Made by a program: the position numbers and the translations under genes
Assembly (NCBI GenBank): GCA_009886815.1
Contig: QXYP01000366.1
Coordinates: 4,369 to 10,452, forward strand
Length of the DNA: 6,084 nt
Source of the DNA: Halieaceae bacterium
Lineage (GTDB): Bacteria; Pseudomonadota; Gammaproteobacteria; Pseudomonadales; Halieaceae
Direction of reading: 5' to 3'
Shown here: positions 1 to 6,084 of the stretch, piece after piece
How positions within the stretch are numbered: the stretch's first letter is position 1
How the letters are laid out: each line of letters begins with the position of its first letter
The notes under the pieces: model-generated
Database searches by the model: none
Told to the model about the DNA's origin: nothing
The model's input: only the letters and a program-made list of their open reading frames with translations

Positions 1-970
1 CAACAAAGACCCCAAAGCACTTCCTGTTAAGTTACAAGGCTGGCTGCATAACGATGCGGCTCACAAGCTGCTAGCTACAGCCGGCCATGATCTAGACGCG
101 CTTAGAGAGAAAGCCCGGCAGCCCGAGTTTCAAGCCTTTGAGCTTGAGGGCATTCGCTTTAATGCCGATCTAGAAGTCGATATTACGACCTTTGATAGCC
201 AGAACGTTTTGGGGCTCATACCCGGCAGCGCACGACCTGAGGAAGTGATCATGGCGTCTGCGCATTGGGATGCCTATGGCATTGGGGCACCCGATGAACA
301 AGGTCGCACGGTTCGTGCAGGCGCTAACGATGACGCACTGGGCAGCGCAGGAATTTTAGAAATTGCCCGGGTCATTAAAGCGGCACCGGCACTTGAGCGC
401 AGCGTTTTATTGGCTTTTTGGACCGCGGAAGAAGCGGGGCTTGTGGGCTCAATGGCCTACGCGGCTGACCCAATATTCCCGATTGAGAAAACCGTGGCCA
501 ACTTTACCCTAGACATTCTACAAACCGCTGGCGCCGCTAACGATGTCATTTTGGTGGGAAAGGGACAAAGCGAGCTGGAAGATGATCTCGATCGAGTGGC
601 AAAGGCAGCAGGACGATACGTTACCGAAGAAAACCTGCCCGAAAATGGCCTTTTTTATCGCGCCGATCATTTTTCCATGGCCCGGGTAGGGGTGCCGGTG
701 TTGTTAATGATGGGCATCGCCGGAGGCGCCGACCTTGTTGACGGCGGGCGTGAAGCCGGCAACCAATGGATCGCCGATTATGTGGGGAACTGCTATCACA
801 AGCCTTGCGATGCCTGGTCTGCTGACTGGGACTTGACCGGGGCGGTACAAGACATCGAACTGTTCCGCCAGCTCATCTCGGAGCTTGGCAATGCCAAGCG
901 CTGGCCTACTTGGAAAACAGGCTCCGAGTTTAAGGCACTACGAGAGCAGTCAGCTTCTGCCAGACAGTAA
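1..970 (+). CDS. M28 family zinc metallopeptidase (5' partial)
   Basis: The frame is open from the left edge (first full codon at base 2) to a TAA at 968-970, giving 322 residues; the N-terminus, where a signal peptide would lie, is outside the window. Family M28 enzymes are co-catalytic two-zinc exopeptidases, usually secreted or periplasmic in Gram-negatives. The metal and catalytic residues are visible in order (numbered from base 2): HWD (His88), ANDDALG (Asp110/111), the Glu pair in FWTAEEAG (143-144; first Glu as general base, second as ligand), Asp171 in TLDIL, and His266 in CYHKPCD. RADHFSMARVGVPVLL at about 220-235 matches the conserved segment before the last ligand. Residues 1-70 resemble the end of an inserted PA-like domain and the linker into the catalytic domain. 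The site is complete, so the enzyme should be active; substrate specificity cannot be read. Cys264 and Cys269 flank the last ligand. TTG or ATG codons inside the frame are not the start, because conserved sequence precedes them. It converges on the TonB receptor gene. Confidence 0.93.
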   Translation, partial: NKDPKALPVKLQGWLHNDAAHKLLATAGHDLDALREKARQPEFQAFELEGIRFNADLEVDITTFDSQNVLGLIPGSARPEEVIMASAHWDAYGIGAPDEQGRTVRAGANDDALGSAGILEIARVIKAAPALERSVLLAFWTAEEAGLVGSMAYAADPIFPIEKTVANFTLDILQTAGAANDVILVGKGQSELEDDLDRVAKAAGRYVTEENLPENGLFYRADHFSMARVGVPVLLMMGIAGGADLVDGGREAGNQWIADYVGNCYHKPCDAWSADWDLTGAVQDIELFRQLISELGNAKRWPTWKTGSEFKALREQSASARQ

Positions 971-982
971 GTGCGCGCCCAT

Positions 983-1009
983 AAAAAAACCCCGGCCAAA
1001 GCGAGGGTT
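983..1009 (-). terminator. Rho-independent terminator of the TonB receptor gene, possibly bidirectional
   Basis: AACCC (988-992) pairs with GGGTT (1005-1009). After a 2x2 mismatch, an inner GC/GC step closes a CAAA loop. Read on the minus strand, the stem runs into seven T residues (989-983), the usual arrangement for an intrinsic terminator about 90 bases past the receptor stop codon. Read on the plus strand, the stem is followed only by AATATTTTA, so termination of the M28 gene here would be weaker. The stem is imperfect, which lowers confidence. Confidence 0.65.
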
Positions 1010-1098
1010 AATATTTTATGAATACCTGTCGTCCTACGCTTCTAGGGCACCTAGCGCTGCGCTAAATGCCGCTGGGCGCCCTCGTTAAAGCCGCTGAC

Positions 1099-3231
1099 TC
1101 AGAAATCCTTGGTAATGGCAAAGCGGGCATTCAGTGGCGCACCTACCGTGGCCTGATGGGTGCTGTGAGAGCTGGGGAAATAGTCAGTATCGCTTAGGTT
1201 CTCAATATTGACCTGCACGCGTAGCGTCTTTGATAGCTGGTAATACAGCGCCGCGTCGATTCGTGTATAGCTGGGCAGCACCGCCGAGTTGCTGTTGTTA
1301 ATAAAGCTCTCGTCCTGATACGTCAGACCCAAACCGCCACTGAGCTTTTGCGAGAACTGGAAGGAATTCCAGAGCGAGAACATGCTTTCAGGCAACTCCC
1401 TGGGTCGTTTTCCCGAGGGGCCTGATCGGCCCACTTGTTCACCGTCTAAATAGGTGTAGGCCGCCGAGATATTCCAGAAATTCGTCAAACGCCCCTCAAG
1501 CTGAATCTCGACACCATCGGTTTCTGTCTCGATCACGTCCAGGGTTGACGGATCATTGTCAGCAACCTGAGGCGAGGTTTGCTGAATCTGGAAGGCGGCG
1601 GCCGTCAGGCTCAAGCCTGAAGCGAGGTCCCACTTGAAGCCCAGTTCCATATTCTCAAAGGTGTTGGGATCTAGCTGCCCTTTACTGCCATTAATGTTGG
1701 CAAACTGCTCGCCACTGCGCGGCAAAAAAGATTCACTGTAACTAGCATACAGCGACATATTTGTAGCGGGCTTAAACACGACACCCAGTCGGGGGGAAAC
1801 CTCCTCATCGGTTCTCGAACTCTCGTCGTTGTTAGGCACATTGAAAACGTCAATCGCAAAGTGATCAAAACGGGCGCCCAGAACAATGTCGAACTTCTCT
1901 GTGATACTGATTTCATCCTGAATGAACGCCGAATAGACATCGATGGAGACTTGGGTGTCATCGTTCAAATCGACATAAAAATCATTGGTCGTCGGCGCTC
2001 CACTCGAATTCACGCCAATACCGCCCAATACTTGCAAGGGTCTATTTACAAAAAAGGTTTCTTTGTCGTCGGCGGTCGCAGACCAAAATGTATTCCACCG
2101 GTCCTGATCTGAACGGGTCTTCACAAATTCTGCCCCTGCGAGGAAGCGATGTTGCATGCCTCCTAGGGTGCTTTCGTTGACCAAGTTGCCCGACAACACC
2201 GTATTTTCTCGCTGTGTGGTATCGACATAACCATCCAGCGTCACTTCGTTTGGTGCGCTGGCCTCGTTGTAGCCTGATGCATAAAAGTTTTGATAAGACT
2301 TATCGTAATCGCCGTGGAAAAAGGTCGCCTTGCCCTTGGTCGACTCCGAAAAATTGTGATCAATACTGGCCATCAGAATGTGTGCTTTCAGCCCTGTTAC
2401 ATTCACGTCTTCATCGCCAAAGGTGATTTTCTTAAAGGCCTCCACCGGGCGGCCGTCGGTGCCTGTGGGTATGCCCCGGTCGATGAACTGTTCGTGGTCT
2501 ACATATTCATAGGACAGGTCTAGCATGGTGTTATCGCTAAGCCGCATTTTGAAGGTCGGGTTAATCGCCATGCGATCGCCGTCGAAGAAATCACGATGAT
2601 TCTCCAAGCCCTCCAGCATAGCGTTGAGTCGGAATCCGGTGTTGTCGCTGGTCGCCCAGTTGGCGTCAACCTGTATGCCACCACCACCAAAGGTATCGGC
2701 GTAACCGGTCAGCTGAGAGAACTGCTGATCTAGCTCTGGCTTTTTCGTCACTCGATTAAGAATACCCCCGGTGCCACCTCGACCAAAAAGTAAGGCATTG
2801 GGGCCGCGGAGAATCTCTAGCTGCTCTAGGTTGTAAAGCGGTCTGAAATACTGAACGTCGTCGCGGACTCCGTCGATAAAGAAATCTGCCGTAGAACGAA
2901 CGCCGCGAAATACAATGGCGTCTCGGTGACCCTCACCCTGGGAAACGCTAACACCCGGCATGTACTGGACAATTTCTGATACCGCTGTGAAGCCCCGCTC
3001 CATAATGACTTCTGAAGTGACAATACTCAGGCTTTGCGGTACATCGAGGATCGGCGTGGGTGAGCGAAGCGCATTGATTTGGCTGGATTGCAGGTACTGC
3101 CCCCGCACCAAAATCTCTTCTATAGGCTGCCCGTCTACCGGTGTTTCTGTTGGGCTTTCCGCGTGGGTAGCTGCCGCGTATGCGCCCGAAACACAAACAA
3201 GCGCTCCAACCTTCAAAACCTTAAACTGCAT
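1099..3231 (-). CDS. TonB-dependent siderophore receptor
   Basis: An outer-membrane beta-barrel receptor of 710 residues that should import a ferric siderophore using TonB/ExbBD energy. From the ATG at 3231 it begins with a signal peptide (Lys4 and Lys7, hydrophobic core to about residue 20, likely cleavage after THA at 24). A TonB-box-like EEILVRG follows at 38-44. The plug domain spans about 58-165, with DVPQSLSIV, the FFIDGVRDD segment and the LEILRGPNALLFGRGGTGG block near 138-156. The barrel fills the rest and ends in Phe, as outer-membrane proteins do. The plug wording and the SPRLGVVFKP / LYASYSESFLP strands resemble Fiu-like and related siderophore receptors, but the ligand is not certain. 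A frame-continuous GTG at 3243 would add MVVV; I prefer the ATG because it gives a normal signal peptide and a longer leader. Neither start has a clear Shine-Dalgarno. A Fur box over its promoter supports iron repression. Confidence 0.95.
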   Translation of the reverse strand: MQFKVLKVGALVCVSGAYAAATHAESPTETPVDGQPIEEILVRGQYLQSSQINALRSPTPILDVPQSLSIVTSEVIMERGFTAVSEIVQYMPGVSVSQGEGHRDAIVFRGVRSTADFFIDGVRDDVQYFRPLYNLEQLEILRGPNALLFGRGGTGGILNRVTKKPELDQQFSQLTGYADTFGGGGIQVDANWATSDNTGFRLNAMLEGLENHRDFFDGDRMAINPTFKMRLSDNTMLDLSYEYVDHEQFIDRGIPTGTDGRPVEAFKKITFGDEDVNVTGLKAHILMASIDHNFSESTKGKATFFHGDYDKSYQNFYASGYNEASAPNEVTLDGYVDTTQRENTVLSGNLVNESTLGGMQHRFLAGAEFVKTRSDQDRWNTFWSATADDKETFFVNRPLQVLGGIGVNSSGAPTTNDFYVDLNDDTQVSIDVYSAFIQDEISITEKFDIVLGARFDHFAIDVFNVPNNDESSRTDEEVSPRLGVVFKPATNMSLYASYSESFLPRSGEQFANINGSKGQLDPNTFENMELGFKWDLASGLSLTAAAFQIQQTSPQVADNDPSTLDVIETETDGVEIQLEGRLTNFWNISAAYTYLDGEQVGRSGPSGKRPRELPESMFSLWNSFQFSQKLSGGLGLTYQDESFINNSNSAVLPSYTRIDAALYYQLSKTLRVQVNIENLSDTDYFPSSHSTHQATVGAPLNARFAITKDF

Positions 3232-3252
3232 GACCACTACCACTAATCTAAA

Positions 3253-3273
3253 TGAGAATCGTTATTATTAGCA
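3253..3273 (-). promoter_or_regulatory. Fur box (iron-responsive operator)
   Basis: On the minus strand, 3272-3254 reads GCTAATAATAACGATTCTC, matching 14 of 19 positions of the classic Fur consensus GATAATGATAATCATTATC. In the 7-1-7 view, two overlapping motifs offset by 6 bp are present: 3253-3267 (11/14 matches to TGATAATnATTATCA) and 3259-3273 (10/14). This is the arrangement expected for two Fur dimers. The site covers the predicted -10 box and start site, so Fe-Fur binding would block transcription of the receptor gene. Matches were counted by eye. Confidence 0.8.
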
Positions 3274-3291
3274 TTTATATTAGAATGTCAA
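3264..3291 (-). promoter_or_regulatory. Sigma70-type promoter of the TonB receptor gene
   Basis: On the minus strand, a perfect -35 hexamer TTGACA (3291-3286) is followed after 16 bases by AATAAT (3269-3264), 5/6 to TATAAT. A start near 3257 would give a leader of about 25 bases before the ATG at 3231. The Fur box overlaps the -10 element, and both elements lie in the gap between the receptor and the upstream carotenoid oxygenase gene, as expected for an independently regulated gene. Confidence 0.72.
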
Positions 3292-3300
3292 GCCTTCTGG

Positions 3301-3323
3301 TTTTTTTTACGGTTTTCGTTTTT
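3301..3323 (-). promoter_or_regulatory. A-tract / UP-element-like region
   Basis: On the minus strand this stretch holds A-tracts of 5, 4 and 8 bases (3323-3319, 3316-3313, 3308-3301). The eight-base tract starts about 10 bp upstream of the -35 box, where alpha-CTD-binding UP elements lie. It could raise promoter strength or bend the DNA. This is inferred from position and composition only. Confidence 0.35.
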
Positions 3324-3341
3324 GAGCAAGGCCAACGCTTT

Positions 3342-3447
3342 CCAGCTCGGTTTCCTTGCTGGCATCCTTATCACTCAGGGGGAGCGGCATGCGCAAATGC
3401 CGCCGTATGACCGCGTTAGCGAGCCCGACTTTGAATTTGCTCGGGCT
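3342..3447 (-). repeat. Cluster of three hairpins at the 3' end of the carotenoid oxygenase gene
   Basis: Three inverted repeats lie within 106 bases. AGCCCGA (3422-3428) pairs with TCGGGCT (3441-3447), inside the last codons of the gene. GCGGCAT (3384-3390) pairs perfectly with ATGCCGC (3397-3403) across a 6-base loop, 13 bases after the stop codon. CCAGC (3342-3346) pairs with GCTGG (3358-3362); overlapping it, AGCAAGG (3325-3331) can pair with CCTTGCT (3354-3360). None is followed by a T-run on the minus strand, so this is not a standard intrinsic terminator. The cluster may stabilise the mRNA 3' end or precede Rho-dependent termination. Confidence 0.45.
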
Positions 3448-4873
3448 TCATCCAACAAGCGTGGAACCCGGGCGGAATGCGTGTTGGCATTTGTACCCGC
3501 GCAATTGGGCCCTGGCTCAGATCTCTGGCATCAAAAACCTGCAGTTCTTGCTGTTGCGTTTTATCGTTCCAAACAAACACAACAACATAACCATGGTCTT
3601 CTGACTGCTGGTTGTCGGCAGGCGCAAACCAAGGTTCGCTATACCAGCAATGCGCCGAGTCATCTGTCCAGGCTCCCAGGCGCTCACCGGTATCGGTGTT
3701 GTACTTACAAACGCCCATCCAGCGCAAAACTTTGGGATCGTGATCGACCAGGTAGGCAAATTCTGTCTTCCTACCCGTACGTCGTGAATCGTAGCTTGGA
3801 AACTCCACGTTAAAGTTGGGGTCGAGACACGCCTCGCTACACTCCCCCGTTTTAAGGTTCATGCGATAACGCCACAGCCGAGCATCCATGACCAAGCGCG
3901 AAATCATTTTTGCGGTACCCACGTCATTAAAACTGCCATCGGCATTTTTTGCAGGTTGATAGCGACAGGCAACCATAATGATCTCATCGCCCTCTTCCCA
4001 GGCATTAATCACGTGGTAAATAAAGGCGCCCGAAAACTCAAACCAGCGAATAGACTCGGCATCGCCTTTTCGGGGAATGACACCAAGACGGCTCGCCATA
4101 GTGGAATCGAAGACAATCTTGTGCCGGCCTGCGGCACGTGCCTCTTCATCATGAAATACCGGATGATCATGCAAAATCGAGTAGTGCTCAGTAATGGCCA
4201 TATCGTGGGGCAAACGGTTTCCCGGCAATTCAATAGGTACACGATGGGTTATTTCACCTTGGGCATCGGCCACGCCGTACCACATGTAAGGCCAGTGATC
4301 GCCGTAGTCGAAGTACATGAGCTCCCCGGTAACCTCGTCTACCTTGCAGTGAGCCGACATGCCGGATTCGGGTTTATCTAAATAGTTATAGCGTGGACCC
4401 AGTGTTTCCAGGGTGATGGGATCAACCGCGTAGGGAACACCCGCCAAATACCACGTTGTTAATGCCGCACCTGCGTGACCAATGACATCGGTATTAGCCG
4501 AGTCTTTGATCGGCTGATCTTCCCGCCCTTTTAGCGTCTGGCGAATTCCCCAGTATTCAGCGGCTTGTGTTGTATCTTCGCGCTGCCAGGCGTCGGTTCT
4601 GACCCACTTATTTCTCACCACCAAACGCCCGTTTTCAAAATGGGCGCTGTGTAACATGCCGTCGCCATCGAAGGGGTGGTACTCACCCTTGGGTTCGAAA
4701 CGCGGATTCGGACCGTTGCGCAGATAAACCCCATTGAGGTCTGCCGGAATATGTCCTTCCACCGGGAGGTCTGTATAGGTTTCTTCTTGAGACAGGGGCG
4801 CAAAAACGTCGGTCACAAAAGGACCGTACTGGTGGCCAAAGGGTGCTTCGGGATCTTTTACTGGCAGGTTCAT
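3416..4873 (-). CDS. Carotenoid oxygenase (RPE65/CCD) family protein
   Basis: A 485-residue protein, a normal length for bacterial members. The family uses non-heme Fe(II) held by four His in a seven-bladed propeller to split a C=C bond with O2, in carotenoids, apocarotenoids or phenylpropenes/stilbenes. The N-terminal signature is clear (GVYLRNGPNPRF at 48-59, HPFDGDGM at 66-73). The iron ligands are His175 (SAHCK), His230 (ITEHYS), His287 (IYHVIN) and His471 (GFHACW). Two second-shell Glu are present, Glu357 (VEFPSY) and Glu413 (SEPWF). The third, which usually follows a Trp or Lys near residue 142, is absent: the local sequence is TTWYLAGVPY. The Lys linked to phenol activation in lignostilbene-type enzymes is Trp141 here, which argues mildly against a 4-hydroxystilbene substrate. 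No signal peptide is seen, so it is probably cytosolic. The ATG at 4873 has a good Shine-Dalgarno. It lies 73 bp downstream of the SCP2-type thiolase gene. Family certain; substrate unknown. Confidence 0.95.
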   Translation of the reverse strand: MNLPVKDPEAPFGHQYGPFVTDVFAPLSQEETYTDLPVEGHIPADLNGVYLRNGPNPRFEPKGEYHPFDGDGMLHSAHFENGRLVVRNKWVRTDAWQREDTTQAAEYWGIRQTLKGREDQPIKDSANTDVIGHAGAALTTWYLAGVPYAVDPITLETLGPRYNYLDKPESGMSAHCKVDEVTGELMYFDYGDHWPYMWYGVADAQGEITHRVPIELPGNRLPHDMAITEHYSILHDHPVFHDEEARAAGRHKIVFDSTMASRLGVIPRKGDAESIRWFEFSGAFIYHVINAWEEGDEIIMVACRYQPAKNADGSFNDVGTAKMISRLVMDARLWRYRMNLKTGECSEACLDPNFNVEFPSYDSRRTGRKTEFAYLVDHDPKVLRWMGVCKYNTDTGERLGAWTDDSAHCWYSEPWFAPADNQQSEDHGYVVVFVWNDKTQQQELQVFDARDLSQGPIARVQMPTRIPPGFHACWMKPEQIQSRAR

Positions 4874-4880
4874 TTATTCA

Positions 4881-4885
4881 CTCCT
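4881..4885 (-). promoter_or_regulatory. Ribosome binding site of the carotenoid oxygenase gene
   Basis: AGGAG on the minus strand lies 7 bases before the ATG at 4873. This spacing fixes the start codon and agrees with the family's usual N-terminal length. Confidence 0.85.
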
Positions 4886-4926
4886 AAAAATCTCATCGAT
4901 AGCGGTTAAGGCTAGCAAATACAAAC

Positions 4927-4943
4927 TTCCCAATCTCTGGGAA
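4927..4943 (-). terminator. Small hairpin after the thiolase stop, possible weak terminator or attenuator
   Basis: TTCCCA (4927-4932) and TGGGAA (4938-4943) form a perfect 6-bp stem with a 5-base loop, three bases after the thiolase stop codon. On the minus strand it is followed by GTTTGTATTTG, a broken T-rich tract. It could partly terminate thiolase transcripts and lower read-through into the carotenoid oxygenase gene. The stem is short and AT-rich at its base, so full termination is doubtful. Confidence 0.35.
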
Positions 4944-4946
4944 CCC

Positions 4947-6084
4947 TTACCCCTGACCGACGACAAAACTGCAAACCGTTGCGCAGGACCCACCAATGTT
5001 GAGTGTGGCAATTTGCTGCGCCCCATCTATCTGATTGTCCCCCGCCTGCTCCGTTACCTGTCGAGTGGCATCGAGCAGCATACGCGCACCTGTTGCTCCC
5101 ACCGGGTGACCGCAGCCTATGAGGCCGCCACTGGCATTAATGGGCAGCCGGCCACCCAAAATAATAGATTCGTCCTCAACCGCCTTCCAAGACTCGCCAG
5201 GCGCGGTAATGCCAAAGTGGTCAATGGCCATATATTCGGTCATCGAAAAGCAGTCGTGGGTCTCGATACCACTAAGCTGATGTACCTCGGCAAGGCCGGC
5301 GCGACGGAAACTGTCCTCAATGGCATCTCTCACGTGAGGAAATACATAGGCAGCATCTTTGCTGCGCTCAACTTTATCGCGGTAACGAATACCTGCATTA
5401 CGGTGACCCCAGCCGTCAATACGCGCAATCGGCCCCTTTGTTTTACGAGTTTTTCGATAGTCGGCAACAAATTTCTCAGAGGCTAAAACAATGGCACAAG
5501 CGCCGTCTGTAATTTGACCACAGTGCAAGCGCCTCACCCCGGGCTCAATCACCGGATTCAAAGCATTGTCTTCGATAAAGCTGTTATCGGCGAATTGCCA
5601 CTGCCGAGTCTGAGCAAGGGGGTTGCGACGAGCATGACCGTAGTTAATCTCGGCAATGCGGTTTAAGACCTGCCGATCTAGCCCATAACGCTGATCATAT
5701 TCGTCTGCCAGCAAGCCAAATACTGCGGGCCACATAAATTTACAGTGAATATCTTCACGGTCGCGCCACGCTGCCGAGTTCTGATTTTGGGAGGCTTGAT
5801 CACCGGGCAGATTTTTAAATTCTTCTGCGCCCAAGACCAACACACAATCGTAACGGCCGGCCTCAATTTCAGCCATGGCAGTAAGCGCCGCCAAAGATGA
5901 CGATGCGCAAGCGCCCTCATGGCGCATTGCCGGTACACCCCACAGTTCGGGGACCACCTGAGAGACCATGGCACCTAAATGCCCTTGTTGCCGCTGAGCC
6001 TCGGCAAAGGCGTTGCCAACATGAACAGACTCAATCGCAGAGGCCGGAAGGTCACAGTCTTCAAGGGCTCCCAAGCAGGACTCT
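4947..6084 (-). CDS. SCP2-type thiolase (acetyl-CoA acyltransferase-like), N-terminus beyond window
   Basis: The frame is open to the right edge and ends in TAA at 4947-4949, showing 378 residues; by family comparison roughly 25-30 N-terminal residues are missing. A TTG at 6074 is only an internal Leu codon. Thiolases of this subfamily cleave or form 3-oxoacyl-CoA thioesters. Visible active-site motifs, numbered from the first full codon: the nucleophile Cys59 in GACASSS, the HDCF motif at 276-279 (diagnostic of SCP2/SCP-x type thiolases, whose Cys is thought to act as acid/base), and His326 in CGHPVGATGAR. The C-terminal loop reads NIGG at 362-365 where classical thiolases have CIGG, consistent with the acid/base Cys having moved to HDCF. 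No fused SCP2 lipid-binding domain follows; the protein ends at FVVGQG. The complete Cys/HDCF/GHP set favours a true thiolase over a retro-aldolase such as Ltp2. The downstream carotenoid oxygenase suggests a shared degradative pathway, but the acyl substrate is unknown. Confidence 0.92.
   Translation of the reverse strand, partial: ESCLGALEDCDLPASAIESVHVGNAFAEAQRQQGHLGAMVSQVVPELWGVPAMRHEGACASSSLAALTAMAEIEAGRYDCVLVLGAEEFKNLPGDQASQNQNSAAWRDREDIHCKFMWPAVFGLLADEYDQRYGLDRQVLNRIAEINYGHARRNPLAQTRQWQFADNSFIEDNALNPVIEPGVRRLHCGQITDGACAIVLASEKFVADYRKTRKTKGPIARIDGWGHRNAGIRYRDKVERSKDAAYVFPHVRDAIEDSFRRAGLAEVHQLSGIETHDCFSMTEYMAIDHFGITAPGESWKAVEDESIILGGRLPINASGGLIGCGHPVGATGARMLLDATRQVTEQAGDNQIDGAQQIATLNIGGSCATVCSFVVGQG

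Noticed and set aside
1044..1082. Inverted repeats AGGGC/GCCCT with an internal TAGCG-CTG-CGCTA hairpin in the convergent gap
   Set aside because: Stems are only 5 bp, the long arm spacing is poor and no T-run follows on either strand; the hairpin at 983-1009 is the better terminator.
3229..3416. Receptor and carotenoid oxygenase as one operon
   Set aside because: They share a strand, but 184 bases separate them and the gap holds a strong promoter with a Fur box, so the receptor is better seen as its own unit.
3322..3813. Plus-strand open frame of 163 codons spanning the intergenic region and the 3' end of the oxygenase gene
   Set aside because: It is mostly antisense to a certain gene, has no recognisable motif or convincing ribosome binding site, and its composition looks like a reverse-frame shadow.
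3956..4381. Plus-strand open frame of 141 codons
   Set aside because: It is antisense within the carotenoid oxygenase, crossing the codons of iron ligands His230 and His287; no independent coding evidence.
4874..4946. A separate promoter for the carotenoid oxygenase
   Set aside because: The best pairing on the minus strand (TTGTAT with TATCGA, 17-base spacer) matches only about 3/6 in each box; not distinguishable from chance.
5013..5486. Plus-strand open frame of 157 codons
   Set aside because: It lies wholly antisense within the thiolase gene, whose conserved motifs cover the same bases; no family resemblance in the translation.

Overview
This window looks like ordinary chromosomal DNA from a Gram-negative bacterium, most likely a gammaproteobacterium, possibly an aquatic one. 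The evidence is an outer-membrane TonB-dependent receptor with a signal peptide and C-terminal Phe, a Fur-type operator over a sigma70-type promoter, Shine-Dalgarno-led genes and dense coding. A closer placement (for example the Spongiibacteraceae/Halieaceae region) is only an impression. I see no phage, transposon, CRISPR or RNA gene.

Layout. (1) 1-970, + strand: the C-terminal 322 residues of an M28 zinc aminopeptidase-type metallopeptidase, cut by the left edge. (2) 971-1098: a convergent gap with a hairpin that works best as the terminator of the leftward receptor gene. (3) 1099-3231, - strand: a 710-residue TonB-dependent siderophore receptor. (4) 3244-3415: the receptor's regulatory region, with a perfect TTGACA -35, a 5/6 -10, a good double Fur box over the -10 and upstream A-tracts, followed by three hairpins at the 3' end of the next gene. 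(5) 3416-4873, - strand: a 485-residue carotenoid oxygenase (RPE65/CCD) family protein with all four iron-binding His. (6) 4947-6084, - strand: an SCP2-type thiolase, cut by the right edge.

The thiolase and the carotenoid oxygenase run in the same direction 73 bp apart and may form one catabolic transcription unit (oxidative C=C cleavage plus CoA-dependent chain shortening). A small hairpin between them could reduce read-through. The receptor has its own iron-responsive promoter, so it is probably a separate unit even though it lies downstream on the same strand.

I do not see a new multi-gene system. The points most worth checking are the atypical second coordination shell of the carotenoid oxygenase, its pairing with an SCP2-type thiolase, and the well-formed Fur-controlled promoter.
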